From: Flavobacterium fluvii
GTDB taxonomy: Bacteria; Bacteroidota; Bacteroidia; Flavobacteriales; Flavobacteriaceae
Assembly (NCBI RefSeq): GCF_900129545.1
Contig: NZ_FQWB01000010.1
Span: forward strand, 1-55,843
Length of the DNA stretch: 55,843 nt
Direction: 5' to 3'
The position numbers were made by a program, and so were the translations under genes. This document shows, one piece after another, positions 27,680 to 36,126 of this stretch (position 1 is its first letter; each line of letters starts with the position of its first letter). The notes under the pieces were generated by a model. It was not told the DNA's origin. It was given only the letters and a program-made list of their open reading frames with translations, and did no database searches.

Positions 27680-28375
27680 ATGAAATTTCGACATCTTTTC
27701 TTGCTCCTGCTCCCTTTTACAGCTATTTTCTGTAACGGACAAACTGCGAAAAAAATCGAAAACATTGAAGCGACAGTTTTCGCGGAAAAGATAAAAACCA
27801 CTCCAAATGCCCAAATTCTGGACGTGAGAACTCCAGAAGAATTTGCATCGGAACATATCGACAATGCAGTAAACATCAATTGGCTCGCCAATGATTTTGT
27901 GGCAAATACAGGAAAATTAGACCCATCAAAACCCGTATTTGTGTATTGCAAAAGCGGTGGAAGAAGTGCCAAAGCTGCTGCAAAATTAGACGAGCTGGGA
28001 TTCAAAAAAATATACCAACTGGAAGGCGGAATCTTGAAATGGAATTCGGCCGGCTTGTCAAAACCGGATGACAAAATCATCGGTATGTGCAACCAGGAAT
28101 ATGCCGAGTTATTGAACACGGATAAAAAAGTGCTGATCGATTTTTATGCCGAATGGTGCGCACCCTGCAAAATAATGACACCTTATCTTTTGCAAATGCA
28201 AAAAGATTGTGCAGACAAAGTAGTCATCATTCGACTGAATGCCGACGAAAACAAAACATTGATGAAAGAAATGAAAATCGACGAATTGCCGACCCTCTTA
28301 TTATACGAAAACAAGGAAATCAAATGGAAACATTCCGGTTTCATCAGTGAAGAAGATTTAAAAAAACAATTGTAA
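27680..28375 (+). CDS. Exported rhodanese-thioredoxin fusion protein
   Basis: 231 aa. A signal peptide (MKFRHLFLLLLPFTAIFC) precedes a rhodanese domain (about 30-125, ILDVRTPEEFASEHI, active Cys90 in VYCKSGGRS). A thioredoxin domain follows (about 135-231, FYAEWCAPCKIMTP, CxxC 160-163, cis-Pro in DELPTLLLYE). Likely a periplasmic sulfur-transfer or disulfide-handling protein. The gene pairs closely with the DUF2461 gene 12 bases downstream. Confidence 0.9.
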   Translation: MKFRHLFLLLLPFTAIFCNGQTAKKIENIEATVFAEKIKTTPNAQILDVRTPEEFASEHIDNAVNINWLANDFVANTGKLDPSKPVFVYCKSGGRSAKAAAKLDELGFKKIYQLEGGILKWNSAGLSKPDDKIIGMCNQEYAELLNTDKKVLIDFYAEWCAPCKIMTPYLLQMQKDCADKVVIIRLNADENKTLMKEMKIDELPTLLLYENKEIKWKHSGFISEEDLKKQL

Positions 28376-28387
28376 TCCTCAAAAAAT

Positions 28388-29062
28388 ATGCTTTCAAAAG
28401 ACAGTTTACAATTCCTGGACGATTTAAAAGCCAACAACAATCGGGATTGGTTTTTGGACAATAAAAAACGATACGAAGTTTTCAAAAAAGACTACCAGCA
28501 ATTGGTGGCAGACATCCTGGATGCGATGAAGCCGCTCGATCCTTCTTTGGAAATGCTGGAAGTAAAAAATTGCACTTTCAGGATCAATCGCGACATTCGT
28601 TTTTCGAAAGACAAATCACCTTACAAAGACCATATCGGCATCTGGATTTCGAGTGGTTCCAAAGGAATGAATCGTTCGGGCTATTATGTCCACATCGCCA
28701 GAAGTGGCAGTTTTATAGCCGGTGGATTCTATTGTCCCGAAGCCGAGGATTTGAAAAAAGTGCGAAAAGAAATTGCTTATTTTCACGAAGATTTGGAAGA
28801 GATTCTTGCCCATAAAAATTTCAAAAAGGAATTTGGTGATTTTGACCGGAATGAAAAAAACCTGCTGAAAAACCCGCCAAGAGGCTACGAAAAAGACCAT
28901 CCTGCAATAGAATTCCTGAAATTAAAAAGCTTTGAAACCTCGCAGAAATTTGATTTTGAAGAAATTTTAAAAGAAGATTTCGTGTCCAAAACGACCCAAA
29001 AATTAATCCTGTTGAAACCCTTGAACGATTTCATCAATCGGGCACTGACTTCTGAAGACTAA
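28388..29062 (+). CDS. DUF2461 domain-containing protein
   Basis: 224 aa soluble protein. Family marks include FLDDLKANNNRDWFLDNKKRYE near the N-terminus, FRINRDIRFSKDKSPYKDHIG, GYYVHI and GGFYCPEAEDLKKVR. The biochemical function of the family is unknown. It probably shares an operon with the rhodanese-thioredoxin gene upstream and the glycosyltransferase 3 bases downstream. Confidence 0.85.
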   Translation: MLSKDSLQFLDDLKANNNRDWFLDNKKRYEVFKKDYQQLVADILDAMKPLDPSLEMLEVKNCTFRINRDIRFSKDKSPYKDHIGIWISSGSKGMNRSGYYVHIARSGSFIAGGFYCPEAEDLKKVRKEIAYFHEDLEEILAHKNFKKEFGDFDRNEKNLLKNPPRGYEKDHPAIEFLKLKSFETSQKFDFEEILKEDFVSKTTQKLILLKPLNDFINRALTSED

Positions 29063-29065
29063 TTC

Positions 29066-30139
29066 ATGAAAATGGAAAAACGCAAGATACTTTTTCTAGG
29101 AGAAACCTACAGGGCCGACGCCATCACTTGGATGAACGGTTTGAAAGAGTTTGGCGATTTTGAAATCATCACTTGGGAACTCAAAACACCCAGCACTACT
29201 TTTTGGAATAGGCTAGTCCGAATTTTCGAATTCAGCACCGCTTATTTTTCGATTAAAAAAATAATCAAAAAGCACCAACCCGACATGGTTATTGCCGAAA
29301 GAACCACCAGTTATGGTTTTCTTGCCGCATTATCGGGAGTAAAACCAGCAGTAATTGCGCAACAAGGCAGAACCGATTTATGGCCCGAAAAATCTATTTT
29401 GCTGCCACTAAAATCAATGATTCAATGTTATGCTTTTAAAAAAGCAACTTTAATTCACGCTTGGGGACCGGTGATGACCATTTCTATGCGAGAAGCCAAT
29501 GTCGACATGCATAAAGTGTTGGTCTTGCCAAAAGGAATCGATTTGGAGCAATTTAAAAACAAAGAAAACATTCCATCACAAAAAATAACCGCCATCGTGA
29601 CCCGATCCTTAATGCCGGAATACCGACACGATGTAATCCTGCAAGCCTTTTGGATTTTAAGCCTAAAAGGGATTGATTTCGAATTAACCATTGTTGGAGA
29701 CGGAAAACTGTTGCCCATGTTACGAGAAATGGCAAAGAAAATGAACCTTGAAAACAAGGTCGTTTTTACGGGGCGAATTCCAAACACAGAATTACCCGAA
29801 CTATTGCAGCAATCCAATTTTTACATCAGCATGCCCATAACCGAAGGCGTTTCGGCTTCCTTGTTTGAAGCCATGGCTTCCAATTGTTATCCAGTGGTTA
29901 CTGATATTCCGGGAAATCAAAGTTGGATCAAACACCGCGAAAACGGCCAACTGATAACGATTGGTGATACCGAAATGCTTGCCAATGAACTGCTTTGGGC
30001 ATTAGAAAACCAAGAATATCGAAATGCGGCTGTCATAAAAAACAGAAAATTTGTGGAAGAAATTGCAGATTACAACACCAATATGGAAATTATTGCCAAC
30101 AAGTATCACGAATTAATCAACACGTCAAAAAGCTACTAA
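29066..30139 (+). CDS. Glycosyltransferase family 4-like protein
   Basis: 357 aa GT-B enzyme. N-terminal KRKILFLGETYRADAITWM; C-terminal domain with AIVTRSLMPEYRHDVILQAF, LTIVGDGKLLPMLREMA, VVFTGRIPNTELPELLQQS and SMPITEGVSASLFEAMASNC (acidic E-x7-E). ATGs at 29066 and 29072 are both possible. Three bases separate it from asnB, suggesting a two-gene surface glycan module. Confidence 0.88.
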   Translation: MKMEKRKILFLGETYRADAITWMNGLKEFGDFEIITWELKTPSTTFWNRLVRIFEFSTAYFSIKKIIKKHQPDMVIAERTTSYGFLAALSGVKPAVIAQQGRTDLWPEKSILLPLKSMIQCYAFKKATLIHAWGPVMTISMREANVDMHKVLVLPKGIDLEQFKNKENIPSQKITAIVTRSLMPEYRHDVILQAFWILSLKGIDFELTIVGDGKLLPMLREMAKKMNLENKVVFTGRIPNTELPELLQQSNFYISMPITEGVSASLFEAMASNCYPVVTDIPGNQSWIKHRENGQLITIGDTEMLANELLWALENQEYRNAAVIKNRKFVEEIADYNTNMEIIANKYHELINTSKSY

Positions 30140-30142
30140 TTT

Positions 30143-31990
30143 ATGTGTGGAATTAATGGAATCCTGCATCTGCAATCGCAAAAAAAAGTGGACGAACGCC
30201 TCTTGACCAAAATGCGTGACACACTCGAGCATCGCGGGCCTGACGACAAAGGATTATTCATTGAAAACAACATTGGTTTAGGACATCGAAGGCTTTCCAT
30301 TTTGGATGTTTCCGAGGCTGGACACCAACCTTTTCTTTCGGATAATGGTCGTTATGTCATGGTCTATAATGGCGAAATTTACAATTTCAAGGACTTTTAT
30401 CCCGAACTGCGAAGCAACGGATTTGACATTCGCACCAGTTCCGACACGGAAGTTTTGTTGAAATTATTCGAATTGCACGGCACGAAAATGCTTCACCGCC
30501 TCAACGGGATGTTTGCCTTTGTAATCTGGGACAAGAAAGAACGAAAACTGACGGCCGTTCGCGACAGAATGGGCGTCAAACCATTGTATTACTCTTTTTA
30601 CGGTGAAACTTTCTATTTCGCTTCTGAACAAAAAGCCCTGTTTGCGGCTGGAGTTTCCTTAAAAATGGCGCAAGACGGAATGGAAGAATATATTTTCAAC
30701 CGTTTTGTGGCCGGCGAAAACACCTTGTATGAAAACGTAAAAAAAGTGTTGCCGGGACATATTTTGACCCTTCACGAAAGCGGAAAAACAACTTCTGAAA
30801 AATGGTGGGATTTGAAAACAGAAATTCAAAACCAGCCCAAAATCACGAATCCGGTGGAATGGTTTCGGGAAACTTTTGACGATTCCGTAAAATTGCGAAT
30901 GGTGAGCGATGTTCCCGTTGGCGTTTTGTTGAGCGGTGGACTCGATTCCTCCTCGATTTTGGCTTCGTTGAACCAGCAAAATTTCAAGGATATCCAAACA
31001 TTTAACATTGGATTCAAGGAAAAGGAACACAACGAATCACACTTGGCCAAAATGATGTCCGATAAATTTAACTATGGTTTCAACACCATGCAATTGGAAG
31101 ACAACGCTCTTTTTGACAAGCTGATCGATTCCACTTATTTTCAGGATGAACCCATTATGCACTTGAGCGAACCGCATATTTTGGCACTTTCGCAAATGGC
31201 AAAACCATCGGTAAAAGTGTTGCTTTCCGGCGAAGGTGCCGACGAATTGATGGGCGGCTACGTGAGATACAAAGCCTTGAAATATCCGTCATTACTCAGC
31301 ACGATTGCCACAATTGGCCACATGGATTATTTCACGACAAGTCCGCGTTATGAAAAACTGGCCCGTTATTCCCAAATAAAAAATCAGGACGATTTGGTCA
31401 TCTATAATGGCTGCAATATCTATCCGAATGACATTGCCAAAAATTATGGAATTATCAATCCACCAAAAAACGAATACAGAAACCAAATACTGGAAGAGGC
31501 AAAATCCTTGTATCCCAATAATTTGAGAAGACAAGCCCTTTATTTTGACCAACACTCTTATTTATGTTCGCTTCTGGACAGAAACGACCGTTGCACGATG
31601 GGTGCTTCCATCGAATGCCGGGAGCCTTTCCTGGATCAAAGACTTATTATAGGATTGGGTTCCTTGAACGACAAGTGGTTATTTACGGGCAAAAAATGGA
31701 AATTCATACTAAAATCGGCCATGGCATCGCGTTTACCGGACGAAATCCTGAATTTCAAAAAAGTGGGATTGAGCGTTCCTTGGGGCGATTATTTGGTAAA
31801 AAGTCCCGGATTCATTGCCGAACTGGAATCCTTTTCGAAAAGTGATTTGTTCCAAATGCCGTATTTCGAAAATATCGATGCCAAAAAACTCGTCCAAAAT
31901 TTACGAAAAGGCGACACCAAAATGATTCCTTACATCATGCCGATATTTATGATGCATATTTGGCTAAAAACCTATGCAAATAAATTTTAA
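30143..31990 (+). CDS. asnB: Asparagine synthase (glutamine-hydrolysing)
   Basis: 615 aa, ATP- and glutamine-dependent amidation of aspartate, or of a sugar acid in glycan loci. The class II amidotransferase domain begins at Cys2 (MCGINGIL), with RGPDDKGLF and MVYNGEIYNF. The synthetase domain has the PP-loop LLSGGLDSSS, GEGADELMGGY and MGASIECREPFLD. Its tight linkage to a glycosyltransferase suggests amidation of a uronic-acid-containing polysaccharide rather than housekeeping, but this is inferred from context. Confidence 0.88.
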   Translation: MCGINGILHLQSQKKVDERLLTKMRDTLEHRGPDDKGLFIENNIGLGHRRLSILDVSEAGHQPFLSDNGRYVMVYNGEIYNFKDFYPELRSNGFDIRTSSDTEVLLKLFELHGTKMLHRLNGMFAFVIWDKKERKLTAVRDRMGVKPLYYSFYGETFYFASEQKALFAAGVSLKMAQDGMEEYIFNRFVAGENTLYENVKKVLPGHILTLHESGKTTSEKWWDLKTEIQNQPKITNPVEWFRETFDDSVKLRMVSDVPVGVLLSGGLDSSSILASLNQQNFKDIQTFNIGFKEKEHNESHLAKMMSDKFNYGFNTMQLEDNALFDKLIDSTYFQDEPIMHLSEPHILALSQMAKPSVKVLLSGEGADELMGGYVRYKALKYPSLLSTIATIGHMDYFTTSPRYEKLARYSQIKNQDDLVIYNGCNIYPNDIAKNYGIINPPKNEYRNQILEEAKSLYPNNLRRQALYFDQHSYLCSLLDRNDRCTMGASIECREPFLDQRLIIGLGSLNDKWLFTGKKWKFILKSAMASRLPDEILNFKKVGLSVPWGDYLVKSPGFIAELESFSKSDLFQMPYFENIDAKKLVQNLRKGDTKMIPYIMPIFMMHIWLKTYANKF

Positions 31991-32025
31991 TATTTGTCCG
32001 CAATAAACAACTGATTTTTTTTTTA

Positions 32026-32103
32026 GCCACAAATTACACAAATTTTCACAAATTATTATAAAATACAGTACTGAAATTAGTGTGAATTCGTGTAATTTGT
32101 GGC
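32026..32103. repeat. Long intergenic inverted repeat (CCACAAATT type)
   Basis: Two 29-nt arms (32026-32054 and 32075-32103) match at 25 positions around a 20-nt loop. Each outer end reads GCCACAAATTACAC or its complement. T-runs flank it on both sides, so it may terminate asnB transcription. A related half-site (CCACAAATTTCACAAAT) lies at 46831-46847, so this is a dispersed family. Confidence 0.85.
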
Positions 32104-32189
32104 AAACTTTTTTTGTTTAGCTGGAATAAAACTTACGCAAATAAATTTTAATACTTACTTTTGGCCAAGATTCAAAACGCACTCCCTTT

Positions 32190-33203
32190 ATGGAAATACA
32201 AACTAATTTTTCTCTAAAAAACTACAATACTTTTGGCATCGAAGCCAGCGCCAAACAATTTGTCGCTGTTCACAATGTGGCTGAATTAAGAAGCATTTTG
32301 GAACAAAATAAATCCGAAAAAAAATTTATTCTGGGTGGCGGAAGCAACATGCTTTTGACCAAAGACATTGATGCCTTGGTTGTACACATCGATTTGAAAG
32401 GAAAAAAAATCATCAAGGAAGACGACGATTTTGTCTGGGTCGAAAGTCAAGCTGGCGAAAACTGGCATGAATTCGTGCTTTGGACCATTGACCAAAATTT
32501 GGGTGGATTGGAAAACATGTCGCTGATTCCAGGAAATGTGGGCACGACTCCTGTGCAAAATATTGGTGCTTACGGCACCGAAATCAAGGACACTTTTGTT
32601 TCTTGCGAAACTATGGCAATAGAAAATCAGGAAATAAAAACTTTTAACAATTCAGCATGTCGTTTTGGATACCGGGAAAGTGTTTTCAAAAACGAGGCAA
32701 AAGACCAATACGTAATTACTTCGGTAGTTTTCAAATTGACCAAACGCAACCATAAAATCAACATTTCGTATGGCGACATTAGTGGAGAATTGGCAAAAAA
32801 CAACATCACGAATCCCGGCTTGAAAGACGTGAGCAATGCCGTAATTGCCATTCGTCAAAGCAAATTGCCAGACCCAAAAGAATTGGGAAACAGCGGCAGC
32901 TTCTTTAAAAACCCGATTGTTTTAAAATCCGATTTCGAGAAAATACACCAACAATTCCCGGAGATGAAATACTATGACGTTTCCGAAACTGAAGTAAAGG
33001 TTCCCGCAGGTTGGCTCATCGAACAAGCCGGATTCAAGGGAAAACGTTTTGGCGACGCAGGAATTCACAAGAACCAGGCCTTGGTATTGGTGAATTACGG
33101 CAACGCAACCGGACAGGAAATCCTGGATGTTTCCAAAACTATTCAAAACACAATTTTCAAGACTTTTGGCATTCATATAGAAGCAGAAGTGAACGTAATT
33201 TAA
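32190..33203 (+). CDS. murB: UDP-N-acetylenolpyruvoylglucosamine reductase
   Basis: FAD-dependent second step of UDP-MurNAc synthesis, 337 aa. The FAD-binding PCMH domain has ILGGGSNMLLTKD, IPGNVGTTPVQNIGAYG and CRFGYRESVFK. The C-terminal MurB domain has the catalytic Ser in NSGSFFKNP, PAGWLIEQAGFKG and the terminal Glu in HIEAEVNVI. This is the type I (E. coli-like) MurB architecture. Confidence 0.95.
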   Translation: MEIQTNFSLKNYNTFGIEASAKQFVAVHNVAELRSILEQNKSEKKFILGGGSNMLLTKDIDALVVHIDLKGKKIIKEDDDFVWVESQAGENWHEFVLWTIDQNLGGLENMSLIPGNVGTTPVQNIGAYGTEIKDTFVSCETMAIENQEIKTFNNSACRFGYRESVFKNEAKDQYVITSVVFKLTKRNHKINISYGDISGELAKNNITNPGLKDVSNAVIAIRQSKLPDPKELGNSGSFFKNPIVLKSDFEKIHQQFPEMKYYDVSETEVKVPAGWLIEQAGFKGKRFGDAGIHKNQALVLVNYGNATGQEILDVSKTIQNTIFKTFGIHIEAEVNVI

Positions 33204-33261
33204 GGTTGGAATTTTAGATTTTTGAATAGTTCTACTGGAAATGTTTTGAACATTTTTTTTT

Positions 33262-33320
33262 AACCATTAAGAAAATTAAGAAGGTTAAGAACACTGCAAA
33301 TCTTAATTTTCTTAATGGTT
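33262..33320. repeat. Perfect 20-bp inverted repeat downstream of murB
   Basis: Arms 33262-33281 (AACCATTAAGAAAATTAAGA) and 33301-33320 are exact complements around a 19-nt loop. The left arm has a T-run before it and the right arm a T-rich stretch after it, so it can end transcription or form a stable hairpin. Part of a common class of AT-rich intergenic palindromes in this genome. Confidence 0.85.
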
Positions 33321-33418
33321 TAAATGTTTTGTCTTTCACACAAATACCAGCAGAACCTTTTGAAAAACAAACTAAAAACTAATTGCCGTTTATCGATGGT
33401 TAATTGACAATTGATAAT

Positions 33419-33426
33419 TACCTTTG
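33419..33426 (+). promoter_or_regulatory. -7 element of the GT2 gene
   Basis: TACCTTTG matches TAnnTTTG and lies about 29 nt before the ATG at 33455. It is inside the longer open frame from 33404 and so supports the shorter protein. Confidence 0.5.
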
Positions 33427-33454
33427 CACAGATTTTAAAAGAAGCCAAGCCTAT

Positions 33455-34561
33455 ATGTTAATCTTTACTTTATACTTTTTTATTGTTGTAGTTGCCATTC
33501 AACTTGCGTATTATCTGATTGTCTTTGGGAAATTTGCTTTCGCCAAAGCACATAAATCAAATCCAAAAAAAATATCGATTTCCGTTATTGTTTGCGCCAA
33601 AAATGAAGACGAAAATGTGGCCAAATATATTCCGTTGCTTGCCGAACAAGATTATCCCGATTTTGAAATCATCCTCATAGACGATGCTTCGAGCGACAAC
33701 ACTTTGGATATTTTCGAAGAATTCGAAAAACAATATTCCAATGTAAAATTGGTAAAAGTAAAAAACAACGAGGCATTTTGGGGAAACAAAAAATATGCCT
33801 TGACTCTCGGGATTAAAGCTTCCAAAAAAGACTATTTGCTTTTCACGGATGCCGATTGCTATCCCACTTCAAAAGACTGGATTACGACAATGAGTTCCCA
33901 ATTCACGATGCACAAAACCATCGTTTTGGGTTATGGTGCCTATGAAAAAGTGGCCAAATCCTTCTTGAATAAAATCATCCGTTTTGAAACCTTGCTTACG
34001 GCAGTCCAATATTTTTCCTGGGCAAAAATCGGCCAACCTTACATGGGAATCGGCCGCAATTTGGCCTACAAAAAAGAGGAATTTTTCAATGTAAACGGTT
34101 TCATCAGCCACATCCAGGTTCGTTCCGGCGACGACGATTTATTCATCAATCAAGTGGCAAAAAGCAAGAACACGGCACTTTGTTATTTGCCTGAAAGTTT
34201 CACTTATTCGCAACCGAAAACAAAATACAAGGATTGGTTTACCCAAAAAAGAAGACACGTTTCAACGGCCAATTTTTACAAACCATTCGACAAAATCAAA
34301 CTGTCTGTTTTTTATGCTTCGCAGTTGTTGTTCCTGCTTTTGGCCACTATTTTATTGGCTTTCCAATACCAATGGATCATTGTTTTGAGTTTGGTGGGTT
34401 TCCGATATTCGTTCACTTGGATCACCCTGGGGTACTCGGCCGGAAAACTTAAAGAAAAAGATGTGATGTATTGGTTTCCCATTATTGAAATTGTGCTTAT
34501 CTTCACACAATTAAATGTGTTCATCACGAATATTTTTTCAAAGCCGGTATATTGGAAATAA
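33455..34561 (+). CDS. Membrane glycosyltransferase family 2 protein
   Basis: About 368 aa. An N-terminal membrane helix (LIFTLYFFIVVVAIQLAYYL) precedes a GT-A domain with ISVIVCAKNEDENVAKYIPL, IDDASSDNTLDIFEE and the metal-binding FTDADCYP. SGDDDLFINQ and KRRHVSTANFYK (Q/RxxRW-like position) follow. Two to three C-terminal helices end the protein. Architecture fits processive or lipid-linked glycan synthesis. The stop overlaps the start of the sigma factor gene. Confidence 0.85.
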   Translation: MLIFTLYFFIVVVAIQLAYYLIVFGKFAFAKAHKSNPKKISISVIVCAKNEDENVAKYIPLLAEQDYPDFEIILIDDASSDNTLDIFEEFEKQYSNVKLVKVKNNEAFWGNKKYALTLGIKASKKDYLLFTDADCYPTSKDWITTMSSQFTMHKTIVLGYGAYEKVAKSFLNKIIRFETLLTAVQYFSWAKIGQPYMGIGRNLAYKKEEFFNVNGFISHIQVRSGDDDLFINQVAKSKNTALCYLPESFTYSQPKTKYKDWFTQKRRHVSTANFYKPFDKIKLSVFYASQLLFLLLATILLAFQYQWIIVLSLVGFRYSFTWITLGYSAGKLKEKDVMYWFPIIEIVLIFTQLNVFITNIFSKPVYWK

Positions 34562-35103
34562 ATCAACAAATAGAAAAAGCGAAAAAAGGCGATCAAACGG
34601 CCTTCACTTTTCTATTGGATTTTTATTGGAATGAAGTCTATGGTTTTATGCTCAAACGCACTGAAAACGAAACCAATGCAGAAGACATCACCATCGAAAC
34701 TTTCTCGAAAGCCTTTGACAAAATCGCCAGTTACAACCCAGAATTCCAGTTCAACACTTGGCTGATTGCCATTGCCAAAAACGTCCACATCGACTTGATG
34801 CGAAAAAAGAAGGCAGGTCTTTTCATCGAAATTACCGACGACGAAAACCAGCAAGCCTACAACATTGCCGACACCACTCCATCGGCGGAAGACGAATTGA
34901 TTACCGAGCAAAACCTTTCGCAGTTGCTGCAATTCATCAAACAACTCAAACCGCATTATCAGGAAGTCATCCAGCTGCGTTATTTCCAGGAAATGAGCTA
35001 TCAGGAAATTGCCAACAAAATTGACGAACCCCTAAGCAACGTCAAAATAAAACTGCTTCGTGCCAAAAAACTTTTGGCAGAAATCATCCAGGATAATCGA
35101 TAA
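34552..35103 (+). CDS. ECF-type RNA polymerase sigma factor
   Basis: 183 aa sigma-70 family. Region 2: TFLLDFYWNEVYGFMLKRTE...NAEDITIETFSKAFDKIASY and FNTWLIAIAKNVHIDLMRKK. Region 4: LKPHYQEVIQLRYFQEMSY followed by the helix-turn-helix QEIANKIDEPLSNVKIKLLRAKKLL. The frame begins with TTG at 34552, overlapping the glycosyltransferase gene by 10 bases. No anti-sigma gene is adjacent, so its signal is unknown. Confidence 0.88.
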   Translation: MEINQQIEKAKKGDQTAFTFLLDFYWNEVYGFMLKRTENETNAEDITIETFSKAFDKIASYNPEFQFNTWLIAIAKNVHIDLMRKKKAGLFIEITDDENQQAYNIADTTPSAEDELITEQNLSQLLQFIKQLKPHYQEVIQLRYFQEMSYQEIANKIDEPLSNVKIKLLRAKKLLAEIIQDNR

Positions 35104-35218
35104 TTTATTTGGGCTTGCAAAACAGCCGTACCCATTATTTGTTATAGAAAAAAAACTTACTACCCTTTTACTTTTAAACTCCGTAAGTACGAAAAGTATT
35201 AAACAAATAAAAAACCCA

Positions 35219-35252
35219 TTTGATTATTAGTAAATAATTATTTATATATTTG
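35219..35252 (+). promoter_or_regulatory. Promoter at the head of the cassette-like array
   Basis: TTTG (35219-35222), 22 nt, TATATTTG (35245-35252). It lies ahead of the first boundary site of the island (35336), so it can transcribe the whole array. This placement resembles an integron cassette promoter. Confidence 0.45.
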
Positions 35253-35265
35253 AAACTAAATAGTA

Positions 35266-35328
35266 TGTGACGTTTGTCACACATACCTACCCAAAAAAGG
35301 TTGGCTTTGTGTGATTTTGTCACACATA
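35266..35328. repeat. Two adjacent palindromes with direct repeat upstream of first cassette
   Basis: TGTGACGTTTGTCACA (35266-35281) and TGTGTGA-TTTTG-TCACACA (35308-35326) are both perfect inverted repeats. They also share the direct repeat TTTGTCACACATA (35273-35285 and 35316-35328). They lie between the promoter and the first cassette boundary. The first fits the CRP-like layout TGTGA-N6-TCACA. They could be operator sites or recombinase-binding repeats. Confidence 0.8.
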
Positions 35329-35335
35329 TATACAA

Positions 35336-35345
35336 GTTAGCAGTA
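35336..35345 (+). repeat. Cassette boundary, left end of unit A (GTTAGCAGTA)
   Basis: GTTAGCAGTA precedes the first island gene. Its exact reverse complement TACTGCTAAC (35963-35972) follows that gene. The same pattern bounds the next two units. Confidence 0.75.
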
Positions 35346-35369
35346 ATTGTAAACTAACATTGCGTAAAA

Positions 35370-35954
35370 ATGAAAAATAAAATCACGTTTTCAATTATAA
35401 TGTTTGCTTTAATTTTTATTGTTGTTTTTCTTTTAAAAAAAGAGGATGACAATTTCGGTGAAGTAATAGAAAAACAAGAACTTACTAGAGTTGAAAAAAT
35501 AAATCAACAAAAAAAAACAACTAAAGGAAAAATTGACATAACAAACAACATACATTTAATCTGGTCAATAAAAAATTTTATTGAAAAAGAACACAAAATT
35601 GAATATTGTGAAAGTATTGATGCAAGATATATCTGTAAAATTGATGACAAAGATTATTATGGTTCAGATTTTAGAATGGATTTTCCAAAAAACGAACTTG
35701 AAAAATTATCAATTCATATTAATAATAAATCTATTAAACTAGATGCGTCACAAATCTATAATCCAAATCATAGTGGTGAATTGAGTAAAGATCAATTCAA
35801 ACTTGAAAAATATAAAGATTTTTATATACTTTATGCTTTCTTTTCAGATGGAGCTGGAACTTACACTACGTATTGGAAAATAACAGATTATAATTCTAAA
35901 AGAAGTGAGTTATCAAATGATGAAAAAGATTTTGAGTGGCAAAGCAATAATTAA
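35370..35954 (+). CDS. Hypothetical single-pass membrane protein (cassette A)
   Basis: 194 aa, not recognised. One N-terminal membrane helix (about residues 4-22, ITFSIIMFALIFIVVFLL) is followed by a charged linker (KKEDD...QQKKTTKGK) and a soluble domain. That domain contains two cysteines (YCESIDARYICKID) and an aromatic C-terminal part (YAFFSDGAGTYTTYWKITDY). Markedly more AT-rich than flanking chromosomal genes. It sits alone inside a unit bounded by matching 10-bp inverted repeats, which fits a mobile gene cassette. No function can be proposed. Confidence 0.7.
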   Translation: MKNKITFSIIMFALIFIVVFLLKKEDDNFGEVIEKQELTRVEKINQQKKTTKGKIDITNNIHLIWSIKNFIEKEHKIEYCESIDARYICKIDDKDYYGSDFRMDFPKNELEKLSIHINNKSIKLDASQIYNPNHSGELSKDQFKLEKYKDFYILYAFFSDGAGTYTTYWKITDYNSKRSELSNDEKDFEWQSNN

Positions 35955-35962
35955 AAAACAAC

Positions 35963-36106
35963 TACTGCTAACAACGGTTTGGCACAATAGCTAAATTTAG
36001 AATAAATAACAACGTTCGATTTTCCGCTGGAAAATCTTATCTTAGCAAGAAAATAATCGTTTCACGCAGTCGCTACTGCGCCAAGCCGCGGAGCGTTGGC
36101 GGTAAT
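35963..36106. repeat. attC-like junction between units A and B
   Basis: The outer stem pairs TACTGCTAAC (35963-35972) with GTTGGCGGTA (36095-36104), ten pairs including two G-T. The inner stem pairs CGGTTTGGC (35975-35983) with GCCAAGCCG (36080-36088), nine pairs with one wobble. The stems are separated by 2 nt on one side and 6 on the other. The middle holds two small perfect hairpins (GATTTTCC-GCT-GGAAAATC and CGCAGT-CGCT-ACTGCG). The R/L two-stem layout is that of an attC site, though the core GTTRGCR departs from GTTRRRY. Confidence 0.65.
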
Positions 36107-36126
36107 GCAACCTAAAAAAAACCGAA

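Noticed and set aside
34552..34561. Frameshift between the GT2 gene and the sigma factor
   Set aside because: Both proteins are complete; the 10-base overlap with a TTG start is ordinary translational coupling.
35266..35281. Definite CRP-binding site (TGTGA-N6-TCACA)
   Set aside because: It matches the E. coli consensus but lies downstream of the likely -7 box in a Bacteroidota genome, next to a second palindrome. Function as a CRP site is not supported.
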